DNA of 8,395 bases from an uncultured Flavihumibacter sp. (GTDB lineage Bacteria > Bacteroidota > Bacteroidia > Chitinophagales > Chitinophagaceae), in NCBI GenBank assembly GCA_946481605.1, contig CAMLPA010000125.1, forward strand, positions 1 through 8,395. Direction: 5' to 3'. Every line of letters starts with the position of its first letter. Positions within the stretch are counted from its first letter, which is position 1. Below the pieces are notes generated by a model that searched no databases, had not been told where the DNA came from, and saw nothing but the letters and a program-made list of their open reading frames with translations. This document shows positions 1 to 7,246 of the stretch, piece by piece. The position numbers and the translations under genes are program-made.

Positions 1-812
1 CTGTCTTCATCGTGTACCCGCTCAAACCATTTTTCCGATGTAAGGATGCTGGTATTGTCGGTGATACCGAACACTTTTTCCAGTCCTTTTTTATTCCGGT
101 ATACTGTGTCCTTCTTCACATCCCAGTCCCAGATCATATCATTGGTGGCACTGGTGATAAGGTCGTAGCGGGTGTTCGACCAATGTATCTTTTCTTCGGC
201 CAGCTTATTGTCAATGATGATGCGGACTATCCGCGCGATCCTGTGTACGATCATCATTTCAGCATCTGTAGGAAATTTAGGTTCGGCATAATACATGGCA
301 AAACTTCCGATCACCTTATTGCCGGCCCCCATAAGTGGTACTGACCAACAGGCACGGAGGTTAAATGCGAGCGCGAGTTCTTTGTAATCTTTCCAGAGGG
401 GGTCTGTGGCGATGTTCTCCACGATTACCGTTTCTCCCGTGAACATGGCTGTTCCGCAGGAACCGGTGGAGGGCCCGATTTTTACACCTTCCAGTGCATT
501 GCTGTAAGCTGCCGGTAAATTTGGTGCCGAAAGCCCTGTAATGGTATTCGTTTCCTCGTCGCGCAGCAATACCGATCCTATTGTTCCCGGGATGATTTTT
601 TCCAGCCCTGAAAGCATCAGGTCGATAGTAGCTTTTAATGTATTGGCAGAAATGGCGTTGTGTTCCAGCACCTGCCTTTCGAGGTCGGCCAGCAATTCCA
701 ACTGTCGGTTTCTCCGGCCAACATCATCCAATGAGGAATCCTCATCGGAAGGATGTTTCTTTCCAATGCCTGTATGCTTCTTCTTCTCGCTGGTATGGCG
801 GTTCGTATCCAT
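1..812 (-). CDS. GAF-PAS sensor protein, N-terminal part (probable sensor histidine kinase, 3' end outside window)
   Basis: The frame is open from an ATG at 812 to the left edge, giving 270 residues and no stop. An in-frame TAG lies two codons upstream and this is the first ATG after it, so the start is well supported. Residues 1-32 are polar and Lys/Asp/Ser-rich. Residues 33-55 look like a signalling helix containing LERQVLEHNA. Residues about 56-205 form a GAF domain with the signatures GPSTGSCGTAM (113-123), DPLW (137-140) and LRACWSVPL (152-160). From about 213 a PAS_3-type domain begins (NDMIWDWD, then WFERVHDED) and is cut by the window edge. No membrane segment is visible, so it is probably cytoplasmic. 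GAF and PAS domains bind small ligands or mediate dimer signalling; the ligand cannot be told here. The same GAF-PAS arrangement precedes the kinase core in the large kinase nearby, so a histidine kinase output is likely, but it is not seen. A diguanylate cyclase or other output remains possible. Confidence 0.85.
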   Translation of the reverse strand, partial: MDTNRHTSEKKKHTGIGKKHPSDEDSSLDDVGRRNRQLELLADLERQVLEHNAISANTLKATIDLMLSGLEKIIPGTIGSVLLRDEETNTITGLSAPNLPAAYSNALEGVKIGPSTGSCGTAMFTGETVIVENIATDPLWKDYKELALAFNLRACWSVPLMGAGNKVIGSFAMYYAEPKFPTDAEMMIVHRIARIVRIIIDNKLAEEKIHWSNTRYDLITSATNDMIWDWDVKKDTVYRNKKGLEKVFGITDNTSILTSEKWFERVHDED

Positions 813-837
813 AGGCTACCTGGTGGTAAAAGGTGGC

Positions 838-868
838 TAAAAGTACATTTTAAGCAGGTGGACAGCAA
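838..868 (-). promoter_or_regulatory. Candidate Bacteroidota-type promoter for the GAF-PAS gene
   Basis: On the minus strand a TTG (866-868) is followed after 20 bases by TACTTTTA (838-845). This agrees with the Bacteroidota -33 TTG and -7 TAnnTTTG pattern except at the last base. The -7 box sits about 25 bases upstream of the ATG at 812, a sensible leader length. It would let the gene be expressed separately from the kinase-regulator pair upstream. The match is by eye, and such short motifs also occur by chance. Confidence 0.4.
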
Positions 869-886
869 TGGATACAGGACTCTTAA

Positions 887-931
887 CACATTAATTTCAG
901 TTAATTAAGTGTTTTTAATTATGCCAATTAA
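887..931. repeat. AT-rich inverted repeats between the regulator and the GAF-PAS gene
   Basis: Two neighbouring hairpins are built from the same TTAATT/AATTAA unit. One has arms 887-896 and 903-911, with one bulged A and a six-base loop. The other has arms 915-920 and 926-931 with the loop ATGCC. On the plus strand the first is followed by TTTTT (912-916), but on the minus strand, where all genes run, neither is followed by a T tract. They are therefore not a clear terminator for the regulator gene. They could be a binding site, a processing structure or chance in AT-rich spacer DNA. Confidence 0.35.
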
Positions 932-953
932 TTGCTTTCATGGGTGGCGATGC

Positions 954-1601
954 CTATACGAGGTCGATAGCAGAGTTATTGATGAAGTTCACCAGCGAAG
1001 CGGTATTCTTCAGGTTCAGCTTTTTCAGGATATTGTGCCTGTGCACCTCAACAGTTTTCAGGGAGATGTTGAGTTCTGTGGAAATTTCTTTGGAGGAACT
1101 GCCCTGCTTGATCAACCTGATGATCTGGATCTCTCTTTCGGAGAGCAGGTTAATACTGGGTGCCTGGTTTTCTTCCAGCAACTGTTCTGAAATGATGTTC
1201 TTCACTTCATCACAGATGTACTTGTTTCCGCCGTGCACTTCCAGGATGGCCTTGATCATTTCCTCGCGGGAAGAGTTCTTGGTTACATACCCTCTCGCGC
1301 CAATGCTGAGCATCTTTTTGGCGTACGCGGGCTGGGAGTGCATGGAAACCCCGATGATCTTAGTGGCAGGAGAAACCTTACGGATCTGCTGCGTGGCTTC
1401 GATACCGGTGGTGGGCGACATGTTGATGTCCATCAGAACGATGTTGGGACGCTGGGCTTTGGCAATTTCAATCGCGTCATCGCCGTTGCTACATTCGGCG
1501 ATCACTTTGAATCGTGCATCACTATTCAGGATAAAGGTCCAGGTTTCCCGGATCAGCTTATGGTCATCTGCAATCAGGATGGAAATTTTTTCGGCTGACA
1601 T
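954..1601 (-). CDS. Two-component response regulator, NarL/FixJ (LuxR-HTH) family
   Basis: This 215-residue protein has the usual size and layout of a NarL-type transcription factor. The receiver domain covers residues about 5-123. It has the acidic pair D12-D13, the phosphoacceptor D58 in VLMDINM, the switch residue S86, the aromatic Y105 and the conserved K108. A linker (about 124-148) leads to a LuxR-type helix-turn-helix at about 150-212, with LSEREIQI at 153-160, the SSKEISTELNIS turn and the recognition helix around LKTVEVHRHNILKKL. All catalytic residues are present, so it should be phosphorylated normally. The ATG at 1601 lies five bases after the stop of the kinase gene. This indicates one transcript and a cognate pair. 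The bases just before the start are A-rich with no clear Shine-Dalgarno, as is usual in Bacteroidota. The expected role is DNA binding and transcriptional control after receiving phosphate from the kinase. Its target genes cannot be read from this window. Confidence 0.95.
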   Translation of the reverse strand: MSAEKISILIADDHKLIRETWTFILNSDARFKVIAECSNGDDAIEIAKAQRPNIVLMDINMSPTTGIEATQQIRKVSPATKIIGVSMHSQPAYAKKMLSIGARGYVTKNSSREEMIKAILEVHGGNKYICDEVKNIISEQLLEENQAPSINLLSEREIQIIRLIKQGSSSKEISTELNISLKTVEVHRHNILKKLNLKNTASLVNFINNSAIDLV

Positions 1602-1606
1602 AGATA

Positions 1607-4600
1607 TTATTTTTTTTCTCTGGGAACTGTTACATTCAATTTACAACCTTTTCCCGGACTGGTCAATATTTGTACTCTTCCATTGAATAAATCTGCTCTG
1701 CTCGTGATATTTGAAAGGCCCAGACCTCTTTTTATCTTCTGCATTTCAAACCCAACGCCATCATCACTGATGTTCAGTTCAACGTATTCATCGTCAAAAG
1801 TAAGTTCAATAATAAGATTTTTTGCTTTCGCGTGCTTCAATACGTTATTTATTTGTTCCTGAACAACCCGGAACAGCATCAGTTTCAGGTTATCCTCAAT
1901 CTCCTCTTCTTCCACATTGATGGGGTAAAATTCAATATTGATCATATTCGTGATGCGCACGTTCTCGATCAGATCGGTGATGGAAGCCACCAGTCCGAGA
2001 TCGCCAATGCTTGGCGGCACCAGTGAGCGGGAGAGCTGCCTGATCTCCTGGATGGTATCCACGATGTTCTGTGCGCTTCTTGTGATCAGGTTCATCCTGT
2101 TCTTTTCATCGCTGCGGGCCAGTTCAAGGTAAAGTTTGGTGGTGGTAAGGATCTGGTTGATGTTGTCGTGCAGTTCTTTTCCTATCTGTCCGCGTTCCTT
2201 TTCCTGCGCGTCTATCGCGGCCTGGGCCACCAGTTTTTGTTTTCCCAGTTCCTGGCTCAGCAGTTCTTTCTCCAGTTGCTTCCGTAACGTGAGGTCCTGA
2301 ATGGAACCTACCATACGGAAGGGTTTTCCTTCTGAATCTGTGAGCACGAATCCCTTTTCCATCACGTAAGCATACTGGTTATCTGCTTTCAGGAAACGGT
2401 ATTCTTTTTCCCAATGCGCGGTTTCTTCGAACCGGAGAAAACGTTTCAGGCTGGAAAGCACTTCTTCCGAATCCTCCGGATGAATACATTTTTCCCAGAA
2501 ACCGATATGTTGTTGTTCTGCGGTCACTTCATAACCGAAAAGGGTAGTAAAGCCTTCTCCCCAGTAAATGTAATCGGTATTCAGGTCCCAGTCGTAGATG
2601 GCCTCATTTGTTGCTTTCAGTACATAATTAAACCTTTCGTTGCTGAGCCGGAGTCTTTCGTCAGCGGTTTTATTTTCGATGATGATGCGTAGAAAATTAG
2701 CGGCCCTTTCCAGCAGGGCAATCTCATTTTCACCAGGCGCAGATACTTGTTTATAATACACATCAAGGCTACCAAGTACCTGGTCCTGCGAACTGATCAC
2801 GGGCACGCTGCGACAGGAGCGGTAACCATGTGCCATAGCGAGTTGCTTGTGTTCTTTCCAGACAGGATCAAAAGCGATATCGGGCGATACGGCGTATTTT
2901 TTCTGGTGCATGGCCATGCAACCTGAAGTCTGCCCCTTGTTCACGGGCAATCCCGAGATCGCTTTCCTGAATGATTCGGGGAACGAGGGCGCTGAAAGCA
3001 GGCGTGTATTTCTGCCTGAAGCATCCAGTCCCAACACCATGCAGGAGGAGCCAAATAGTATTTCTTCCAGCCCTTTCACAAAGTAATGGATCGTGGTTTG
3101 AAGCGTCACCTGCTCCACGGCGTTTATTTCCAGCACCTGCTTCTCCAGGCCCAGTATCATCTGCTGCTGTCTCCTTTCAGTAACATCCCTGAAGTAAATG
3201 GTGATGCCTTCTCCAATGGGATAGGCACTTACTTCGAACCACATGTTCATCTCCTCATAAAAATCTTCGAAATGTACCACCACCTTTTCTTTCATTACGC
3301 GGTGGTAATTGTGGTAGAAAGGAGAGTCTACAGACGTTCTGAATACTTCCCATTGTTTTTTACCCACAAGGTCTCCTGTGGCCATATTCAGGATACGTTC
3401 CGCAGCAGGGTTCACGTAAGTGATGATCCATTCCTCGTTCACCGTGAACATACCATCTGAAATGGTCTCCATGATGCTGGAAAGGTATTCCGCGGTTTCA
3501 CGAATACGGCGCTCTGCATTTTTCTGGTGCGTGATATCGGCGATGGTAAGACATATTTCCTCCACCACGCCTTTTTTATTGTAAACGGGATTGGCGTAAA
3601 CATTGAACCACCGCTTTTCGGGGAGGTCGTAGCTGATTTCGTACACAAGTTCTCTGCCCGCAAGCACATAATTCATGCGCTCCATAAACATACCCCTGCG
3701 TTCTTTCGGCAGGCTGAGCGCATAAGAGATGCCTTCTCTCATTTCCGCGTTCAGGTAAGTCTGGAAATAGCTGATGGCCTTGTTGTTGAAGGTAACCACC
3801 CGGTAATCGGCATCCAGCAATACGAAAGATTCGTTGGTGGTGGAGAAGATGGCGCGGAGGTTCCGCTCGGAAATGCGCAAACGTTTTTCTGTTTCCTCTT
3901 TCTCCCAAAGCAATTTATTCAGTTCCAGCAAAGCTTTCTGCAACTCCATCTTACTTTCAATTACCAGCCGCTGTTGCTTTTTCTTTTCCGTAATATCCCG
4001 GATGATGGTACTGTGGAAAGAACGGCCTTCCACATCCTTGAAATGCACGCTGGTGATTTCAGCGTCAATCGCATGACCATTCTTGTGGAGCAACCTGAGT
4101 TCTCCTTTGTACCTGCCGTTCATATCACGTGAGCGGATGGCTTCATGGAACGACTCATCGGTAAAATCGAATATGTCTTTCCGCTTCTTCTGAAGGATTT
4201 CTTCCCTGGTATAACCGAGCAGTTGACAGATAGCATCGTTGGCATTCTGAACTGTCCCTCCGGGAATGGTGAGTAAAATACCATCCGCGCTGTTGTCAAA
4301 AAGATACCTGAACCTGTTTTCGCTGGATTGCAACGCCACCTGAGCAGCACGCATATCGGTAATATCCTGGAGCACGAGGTTGAACTTTTCGTATTCTCCG
4401 TTCACGCCTTTGGTGATGGTGCCCATAGCCGCGATGATCTTTTGCCTGCCGCTTGGTAGCACAATGCGGTATTCGTTCTGTATACCTGAGCCTTCTCTGA
4501 GTACCCGGCTGATACTTTCGTATATCTCTTCCCGTTGGGAAGGATGAATGAAAGATACGATGTATTCGAGGGTGAGTTCCGTGGCTGGATCGGTGATCTC

Positions 4601-6991
4601 CGCCAGTTGATAAGCTTCCTGCGAACCGTTGTACCTGTTCTCTTTAAAATCATATTCCAGGTAAGCCAGCTTCGCGATGCGTTGGGCGGTCTCCAACTGT
4701 TCCGTGTATTGCCGGAGTGCGGTTTCCAGTTTAATCCTTTCCGTGATATCCCTTGAATTGAGTACGAACCCATCGATAGATGGATCGGAGCGCAGGTCGG
4801 TAATCACGGTTTCCAGCCAGCGGTACCCTTTGGTGGCATGCGGGTAACGGTAAGGTGAAATAGTCGTTTTTGTTCTTCCTTCACTGATCATGGCATCGAA
4901 CATTTCGCGCGTCCATTTCCTGTCGCCGGGATGAATATGTTCGAAAACGTTCTTCCCAATGTTCTCTTCCGGATCGTTGCCCAATACGGTGAGCGCGGTT
5001 GGACTCGAATACATGACCACGCCTTCGCTGTTGATGATCGCGATCACATCACCGCCGCTCTGCATAAGTCCGCGGAACTTGCGCTCGCTCATCACCAGCG
5101 CTTCTTCTGCTTTTTTCTGTTCCGTCACATCGCGCTGTGTACCCCATATTCTTTTGAGGTAACCATTTTCCACGATGCCCACGAGCGAGTTCAGAAAATA
5201 TTTTCTATTGCCGTGCCTGTCGGTTTCCACAGATTCCACGCTGTTCAACTGGAACCCGGCACGGATAAAGTTTTTAAAGTATTCAATATTCTCGGGCTGG
5301 TCCAGGTTCACCATATCGCCAATGCTGGCGCCCAGCACATCTTCGGCTTTTTCGAACCCGTACATGCGTGCCATGGCATCGTTGCATTCCGCCAGGTAAC
5401 CCGAGGCGATACCCTGTTCGATGATGCGCATTTCCGGCCACCCGATAAAAACGGGTTGCAGCATTTCAAAACGCCAGGTGCCTTCGGAAGTTTGCCGGAT
5501 AAATGTTTTGTACCGCTCTTCGCTTTCGCGCAGGGCATCTTCCGTTATTTTACGGTGCGTAATATCGCTGATCACCAGTTTGATGGCGCCCACATGGGGA
5601 TTGTCCAACATATTGTGCGCACGCACAAAGCACCATAGCCAATGTCCGTTGGCATGACGGATGCGCATTTCAATAGAACGCAGTTCCGGGGTATGTAATA
5701 CATCCGTTTCAAAGATGCGTTTCGCAAGGTGCATTTCATCAGGATGGATGAAATCAAAACTGTTCATGCCCATCAACGCCTGTTCCTCATACCCGAAAAG
5801 CGACTTAGCCGAAGGTGTTACAAAACGGATGGCCGCGGTGCTGTCGATCAGCATCATCACATCCAATGAATCAGAAATCATGGCGCGGAATCGCTTTTCG
5901 TTGTTGGCGATGATTTCCGAGGCGGCCCGCTGTTCGGTAATGTCATTCACCAGTACCAGCCTTGTTTCGCGGGAATGGTAATTGAACGGGTAAGAATATA
6001 CTTCCACTTCCCTGATTTCCCCTGCCGCCTTTTGGTGGCGCGAAGGGCTTTTCCTGCCCGGGGCTTGCGGGTCAAGCGTATTCATATAATTTTGAAAGCT
6101 TTTCCTGTCGGCCTCCGGCCTGATGTCCAGTATTGTCATTTCCACAAAGGCTTCCGCGGGGAACCCATAGTATTCCACAGCCCTTTTATTTACTTCAAGT
6201 ATTCTGAGGGTGGCGGCATCGTACACCATCATGGGCATGGGATTATCCGTAAAGAACATCTTATAGAGGTTCTCTGATTCCCGTAATGCTTTCTGTGTAA
6301 TCTTGTGCAGGCTCTGGTCCCTTACGATCATGCTGCTGAAGCGCTGGCCGGTATGATCGGAAAATATCCTGGAGGTGATTTCCGTATCCACTTTTGTTCC
6401 GTCTTTCCGGAGGAAGGTGATTTCACCTTTATAGTAGCCCGTTTTTTCACGTATCCTGATGGCGTAATGTACCCGGCTGTCTTCCGGATCGAGCAGTTTG
6501 TCTCTTCCCAGCGCGATCACTTCTTCTTCGGTATACCCCAACATTTTGCAGAAAGCAGGATTGGCCTTTATTACCCGGCCATCGGGATGACCAAGGACAA
6601 TGCCGTCAAGACTGTTCATCACAATCAGCTCACCGCCGGGTGCGTTCTTTTCATTCCCCCATATCCTTTGCCCGTTCAGGATAAATTCCGTTTCACCATC
6701 TTTACGCGTTCTAGCCGCGATTGAAAAAAAATAATCCTCGAATGTACTTCCCTGTAAGAAGTGCAGGTGACAGGTTTCGCGCTTACCGTTTGATCCCGCC
6801 AAAGCCAGGAGTGTGGCCAGGAAAAGTGCTGCATCTCCGGGGTGGAGACGCACGGGTATAGAATCACCTTCCTTTAATTGTAATTCGTCTTCCGAATACT
6901 GATCAATGAAGCGTATGTTCCCATCAATATCAGTAATGAGCATGAAGTTATTCTTGTGCTCTTTCAAAGGATTGCTCATGCTATCTTTCAT
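1607..6991 (-). CDS. Giant soluble multi-PAS/GAF sensor histidine kinase (HisKA_3 type)
   Basis: The protein has 1794 residues, far longer than a typical kinase of this class, with no signal peptide or membrane helix, so it is predicted to be cytoplasmic. Domains by eye: a PAS-like N-terminal domain (about 12-110), then PAS domains at about 122-225, 243-352, 366-477, 493-623, 638-750, 768-877, 893-1001, 1045-1153 and 1168-1271. Next are a GAF domain (about 1295-1440), a last PAS_3 domain (1453-1567), HisKA_3 (1597-1662) and HATPase_c (about 1705-1791). Most PAS domains end in a D-I/V-T motif followed by a charged helix; a longer coiled stretch lies at 1003-1045. The phosphoacceptor is H1608 in KELHDNINQ, whose HDxxxQ pattern (D1609, Q1613) is the one linked to phosphatase activity in NarX-type kinases. 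ATP-binding features are N1716, the DDGVGF box (1743-1748), RGLGLSNI (1755-1762) and SPGKG (1778-1782). No receiver domain is present, so it is not a hybrid kinase. An in-frame TAA lies four codons before the ATG at 6991; the ATG at 6979 is a possible alternative start. The partner is the regulator five bases downstream. Ligands are unknown. Confidence 0.95.
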   Translation of the reverse strand: MKDSMSNPLKEHKNNFMLITDIDGNIRFIDQYSEDELQLKEGDSIPVRLHPGDAALFLATLLALAGSNGKRETCHLHFLQGSTFEDYFFSIAARTRKDGETEFILNGQRIWGNEKNAPGGELIVMNSLDGIVLGHPDGRVIKANPAFCKMLGYTEEEVIALGRDKLLDPEDSRVHYAIRIREKTGYYKGEITFLRKDGTKVDTEITSRIFSDHTGQRFSSMIVRDQSLHKITQKALRESENLYKMFFTDNPMPMMVYDAATLRILEVNKRAVEYYGFPAEAFVEMTILDIRPEADRKSFQNYMNTLDPQAPGRKSPSRHQKAAGEIREVEVYSYPFNYHSRETRLVLVNDITEQRAASEIIANNEKRFRAMISDSLDVMMLIDSTAAIRFVTPSAKSLFGYEEQALMGMNSFDFIHPDEMHLAKRIFETDVLHTPELRSIEMRIRHANGHWLWCFVRAHNMLDNPHVGAIKLVISDITHRKITEDALRESEERYKTFIRQTSEGTWRFEMLQPVFIGWPEMRIIEQGIASGYLAECNDAMARMYGFEKAEDVLGASIGDMVNLDQPENIEYFKNFIRAGFQLNSVESVETDRHGNRKYFLNSLVGIVENGYLKRIWGTQRDVTEQKKAEEALVMSERKFRGLMQSGGDVIAIINSEGVVMYSSPTALTVLGNDPEENIGKNVFEHIHPGDRKWTREMFDAMISEGRTKTTISPYRYPHATKGYRWLETVITDLRSDPSIDGFVLNSRDITERIKLETALRQYTEQLETAQRIAKLAYLEYDFKENRYNGSQEAYQLAEITDPATELTLEYIVSFIHPSQREEIYESISRVLREGSGIQNEYRIVLPSGRQKIIAAMGTITKGVNGEYEKFNLVLQDITDMRAAQVALQSSENRFRYLFDNSADGILLTIPGGTVQNANDAICQLLGYTREEILQKKRKDIFDFTDESFHEAIRSRDMNGRYKGELRLLHKNGHAIDAEITSVHFKDVEGRSFHSTIIRDITEKKKQQRLVIESKMELQKALLELNKLLWEKEETEKRLRISERNLRAIFSTTNESFVLLDADYRVVTFNNKAISYFQTYLNAEMREGISYALSLPKERRGMFMERMNYVLAGRELVYEISYDLPEKRWFNVYANPVYNKKGVVEEICLTIADITHQKNAERRIRETAEYLSSIMETISDGMFTVNEEWIITYVNPAAERILNMATGDLVGKKQWEVFRTSVDSPFYHNYHRVMKEKVVVHFEDFYEEMNMWFEVSAYPIGEGITIYFRDVTERRQQQMILGLEKQVLEINAVEQVTLQTTIHYFVKGLEEILFGSSCMVLGLDASGRNTRLLSAPSFPESFRKAISGLPVNKGQTSGCMAMHQKKYAVSPDIAFDPVWKEHKQLAMAHGYRSCRSVPVISSQDQVLGSLDVYYKQVSAPGENEIALLERAANFLRIIIENKTADERLRLSNERFNYVLKATNEAIYDWDLNTDYIYWGEGFTTLFGYEVTAEQQHIGFWEKCIHPEDSEEVLSSLKRFLRFEETAHWEKEYRFLKADNQYAYVMEKGFVLTDSEGKPFRMVGSIQDLTLRKQLEKELLSQELGKQKLVAQAAIDAQEKERGQIGKELHDNINQILTTTKLYLELARSDEKNRMNLITRSAQNIVDTIQEIRQLSRSLVPPSIGDLGLVASITDLIENVRITNMINIEFYPINVEEEEIEDNLKLMLFRVVQEQINNVLKHAKAKNLIIELTFDDEYVELNISDDGVGFEMQKIKRGLGLSNITSRADLFNGRVQILTSPGKGCKLNVTVPREKK

Positions 6992-7030
6992 CAGCCTGGC
7001 TTATTTAAGCGGTCGAGATTTTGCGTAAGA

Positions 7031-7084
7031 TACGGGTTTTGCCCGCAGTAAGAAGCCCCCTGCAAGCAGAGGGCCGGGGTTCTT
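7031..7084 (-). promoter_or_regulatory. Two adjacent GC-rich stem-loops upstream of the kinase gene
   Basis: Read on the minus strand, the first element (7050-7084) has outer arms AAGAA/TTCTT. Inside, it can fold in two competing ways. One is a 7-bp stem, 7067-7073 with 7056-7062, with one G-U pair and a CUUG tetraloop. The other is a CCCC/GGGG stem, 7076-7079 with 7056-7059. Both use bases 7056-7059. The second element (7031-7047) is a 6-bp stem around CGGG/CCCG with the loop CAAAA and includes one G-U pair. They end about 40 bases before the ATG at 6991. Neither is followed by a long T tract, so a classic intrinsic terminator is unlikely. They could be a terminator of another type for upstream transcripts or a leader structure affecting kinase expression. 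The pairing is seen directly; the function is not known. Confidence 0.4.
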
Positions 7085-7092
7085 CCTAGGAA
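7083..7092. repeat. 10-bp perfect palindrome TTCCTAGGAA
   Basis: This uninterrupted self-complementary sequence overlaps the outer arm of the GC-rich stem-loop upstream of the kinase gene. It could be a protein-binding site or chance. Nothing else identifies it. Confidence 0.3.
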
Positions 7093-7132
7093 TCCAATAT
7101 GTTCTGGAATGCTGATGGCTTAAAACGTAGTT

Positions 7133-7146
7133 TTTACACTTGTAAA
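7133..7146. promoter_or_regulatory. Inverted repeat TTTACA-N2-TGTAAA, possible operator upstream of the kinase gene
   Basis: Perfect 6-bp arms are separated by two bases. On the minus strand the repeat ends three bases before TACGTTTT (7122-7129), which resembles a Bacteroidota -7 box (TAnnTTTG) except at the last base. I could not find a matching TTG at the proper -33 distance, so the promoter is weakly supported. If it is real, the repeat would lie in the spacer, a usual place for an operator, and the kinase mRNA would have a leader of about 125 bases holding the stem-loops at 7031-7084. Confidence 0.25.
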
Positions 7147-7165
7147 TATCAGGGAAATGAATAAT

Positions 7166-7186
7166 AAAAAACAATAATCTGTATTG
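7166..7186 (-). terminator. Weak intrinsic terminator-like hairpin after the FMN reductase gene
   Basis: On the minus strand, CAATA and TATTG (7172-7186) form a 5-bp stem with a five-base loop, directly followed by TTTTTT (7171-7166). It lies about 60 bases after the reductase stop codon. A second perfect 5-bp stem, CGCTT/AAGCG (7187-7191 with 7201-7205), abuts it. The stem is AT-rich and short, so termination may be inefficient. Confidence 0.4.
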
Positions 7187-7246
7187 CGCTTTCCATATTT
7201 AAGCGTAAAATTCAGCATCCATTAAGGGTTTTCTTCTAGCCGGGTT

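Noticed and set aside
635..889. Minus-strand open frame of 84 codons near the left end
   Set aside because: It overlaps, in another frame, the GAF-PAS coding sequence, which has clear domain signatures and runs to the window edge.
940..1686. Plus-strand open frame of 248 codons opposite the response regulator and kinase end
   Set aside because: It is antisense to a clearly conserved receiver/LuxR protein, spans the junction of two genes and has no recognisable domain.
3527..4132. Plus-strand open frame of 201 codons inside the kinase gene
   Set aside because: It is the antisense shadow of PAS7-PAS8 coding sequence with no family resemblance.
4931..5638. Plus-strand open frame of 235 codons inside the kinase gene
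   Set aside because: It lies opposite well-defined PAS4 and PAS5 coding sequence. The composition is His/Phe-rich in the manner of an antisense shadow, and there is no promoter or motif.
6749..6772. Possible LOV photosensor motif (CHLHFLQG, residues 74-81 of the kinase)
   Set aside because: It resembles the flavin-binding NCRFLQG motif but lacks the Asn, has two extra residues between Cys and FLQ, and comes after the HPGD segment, which is the wrong place in the fold.
1607..6991. Hybrid kinase or one-component fusion
   Set aside because: The C-terminus ends right after HATPase_c. No receiver, HPt or DNA-binding domain is present in the chain; the regulator is a separate gene.
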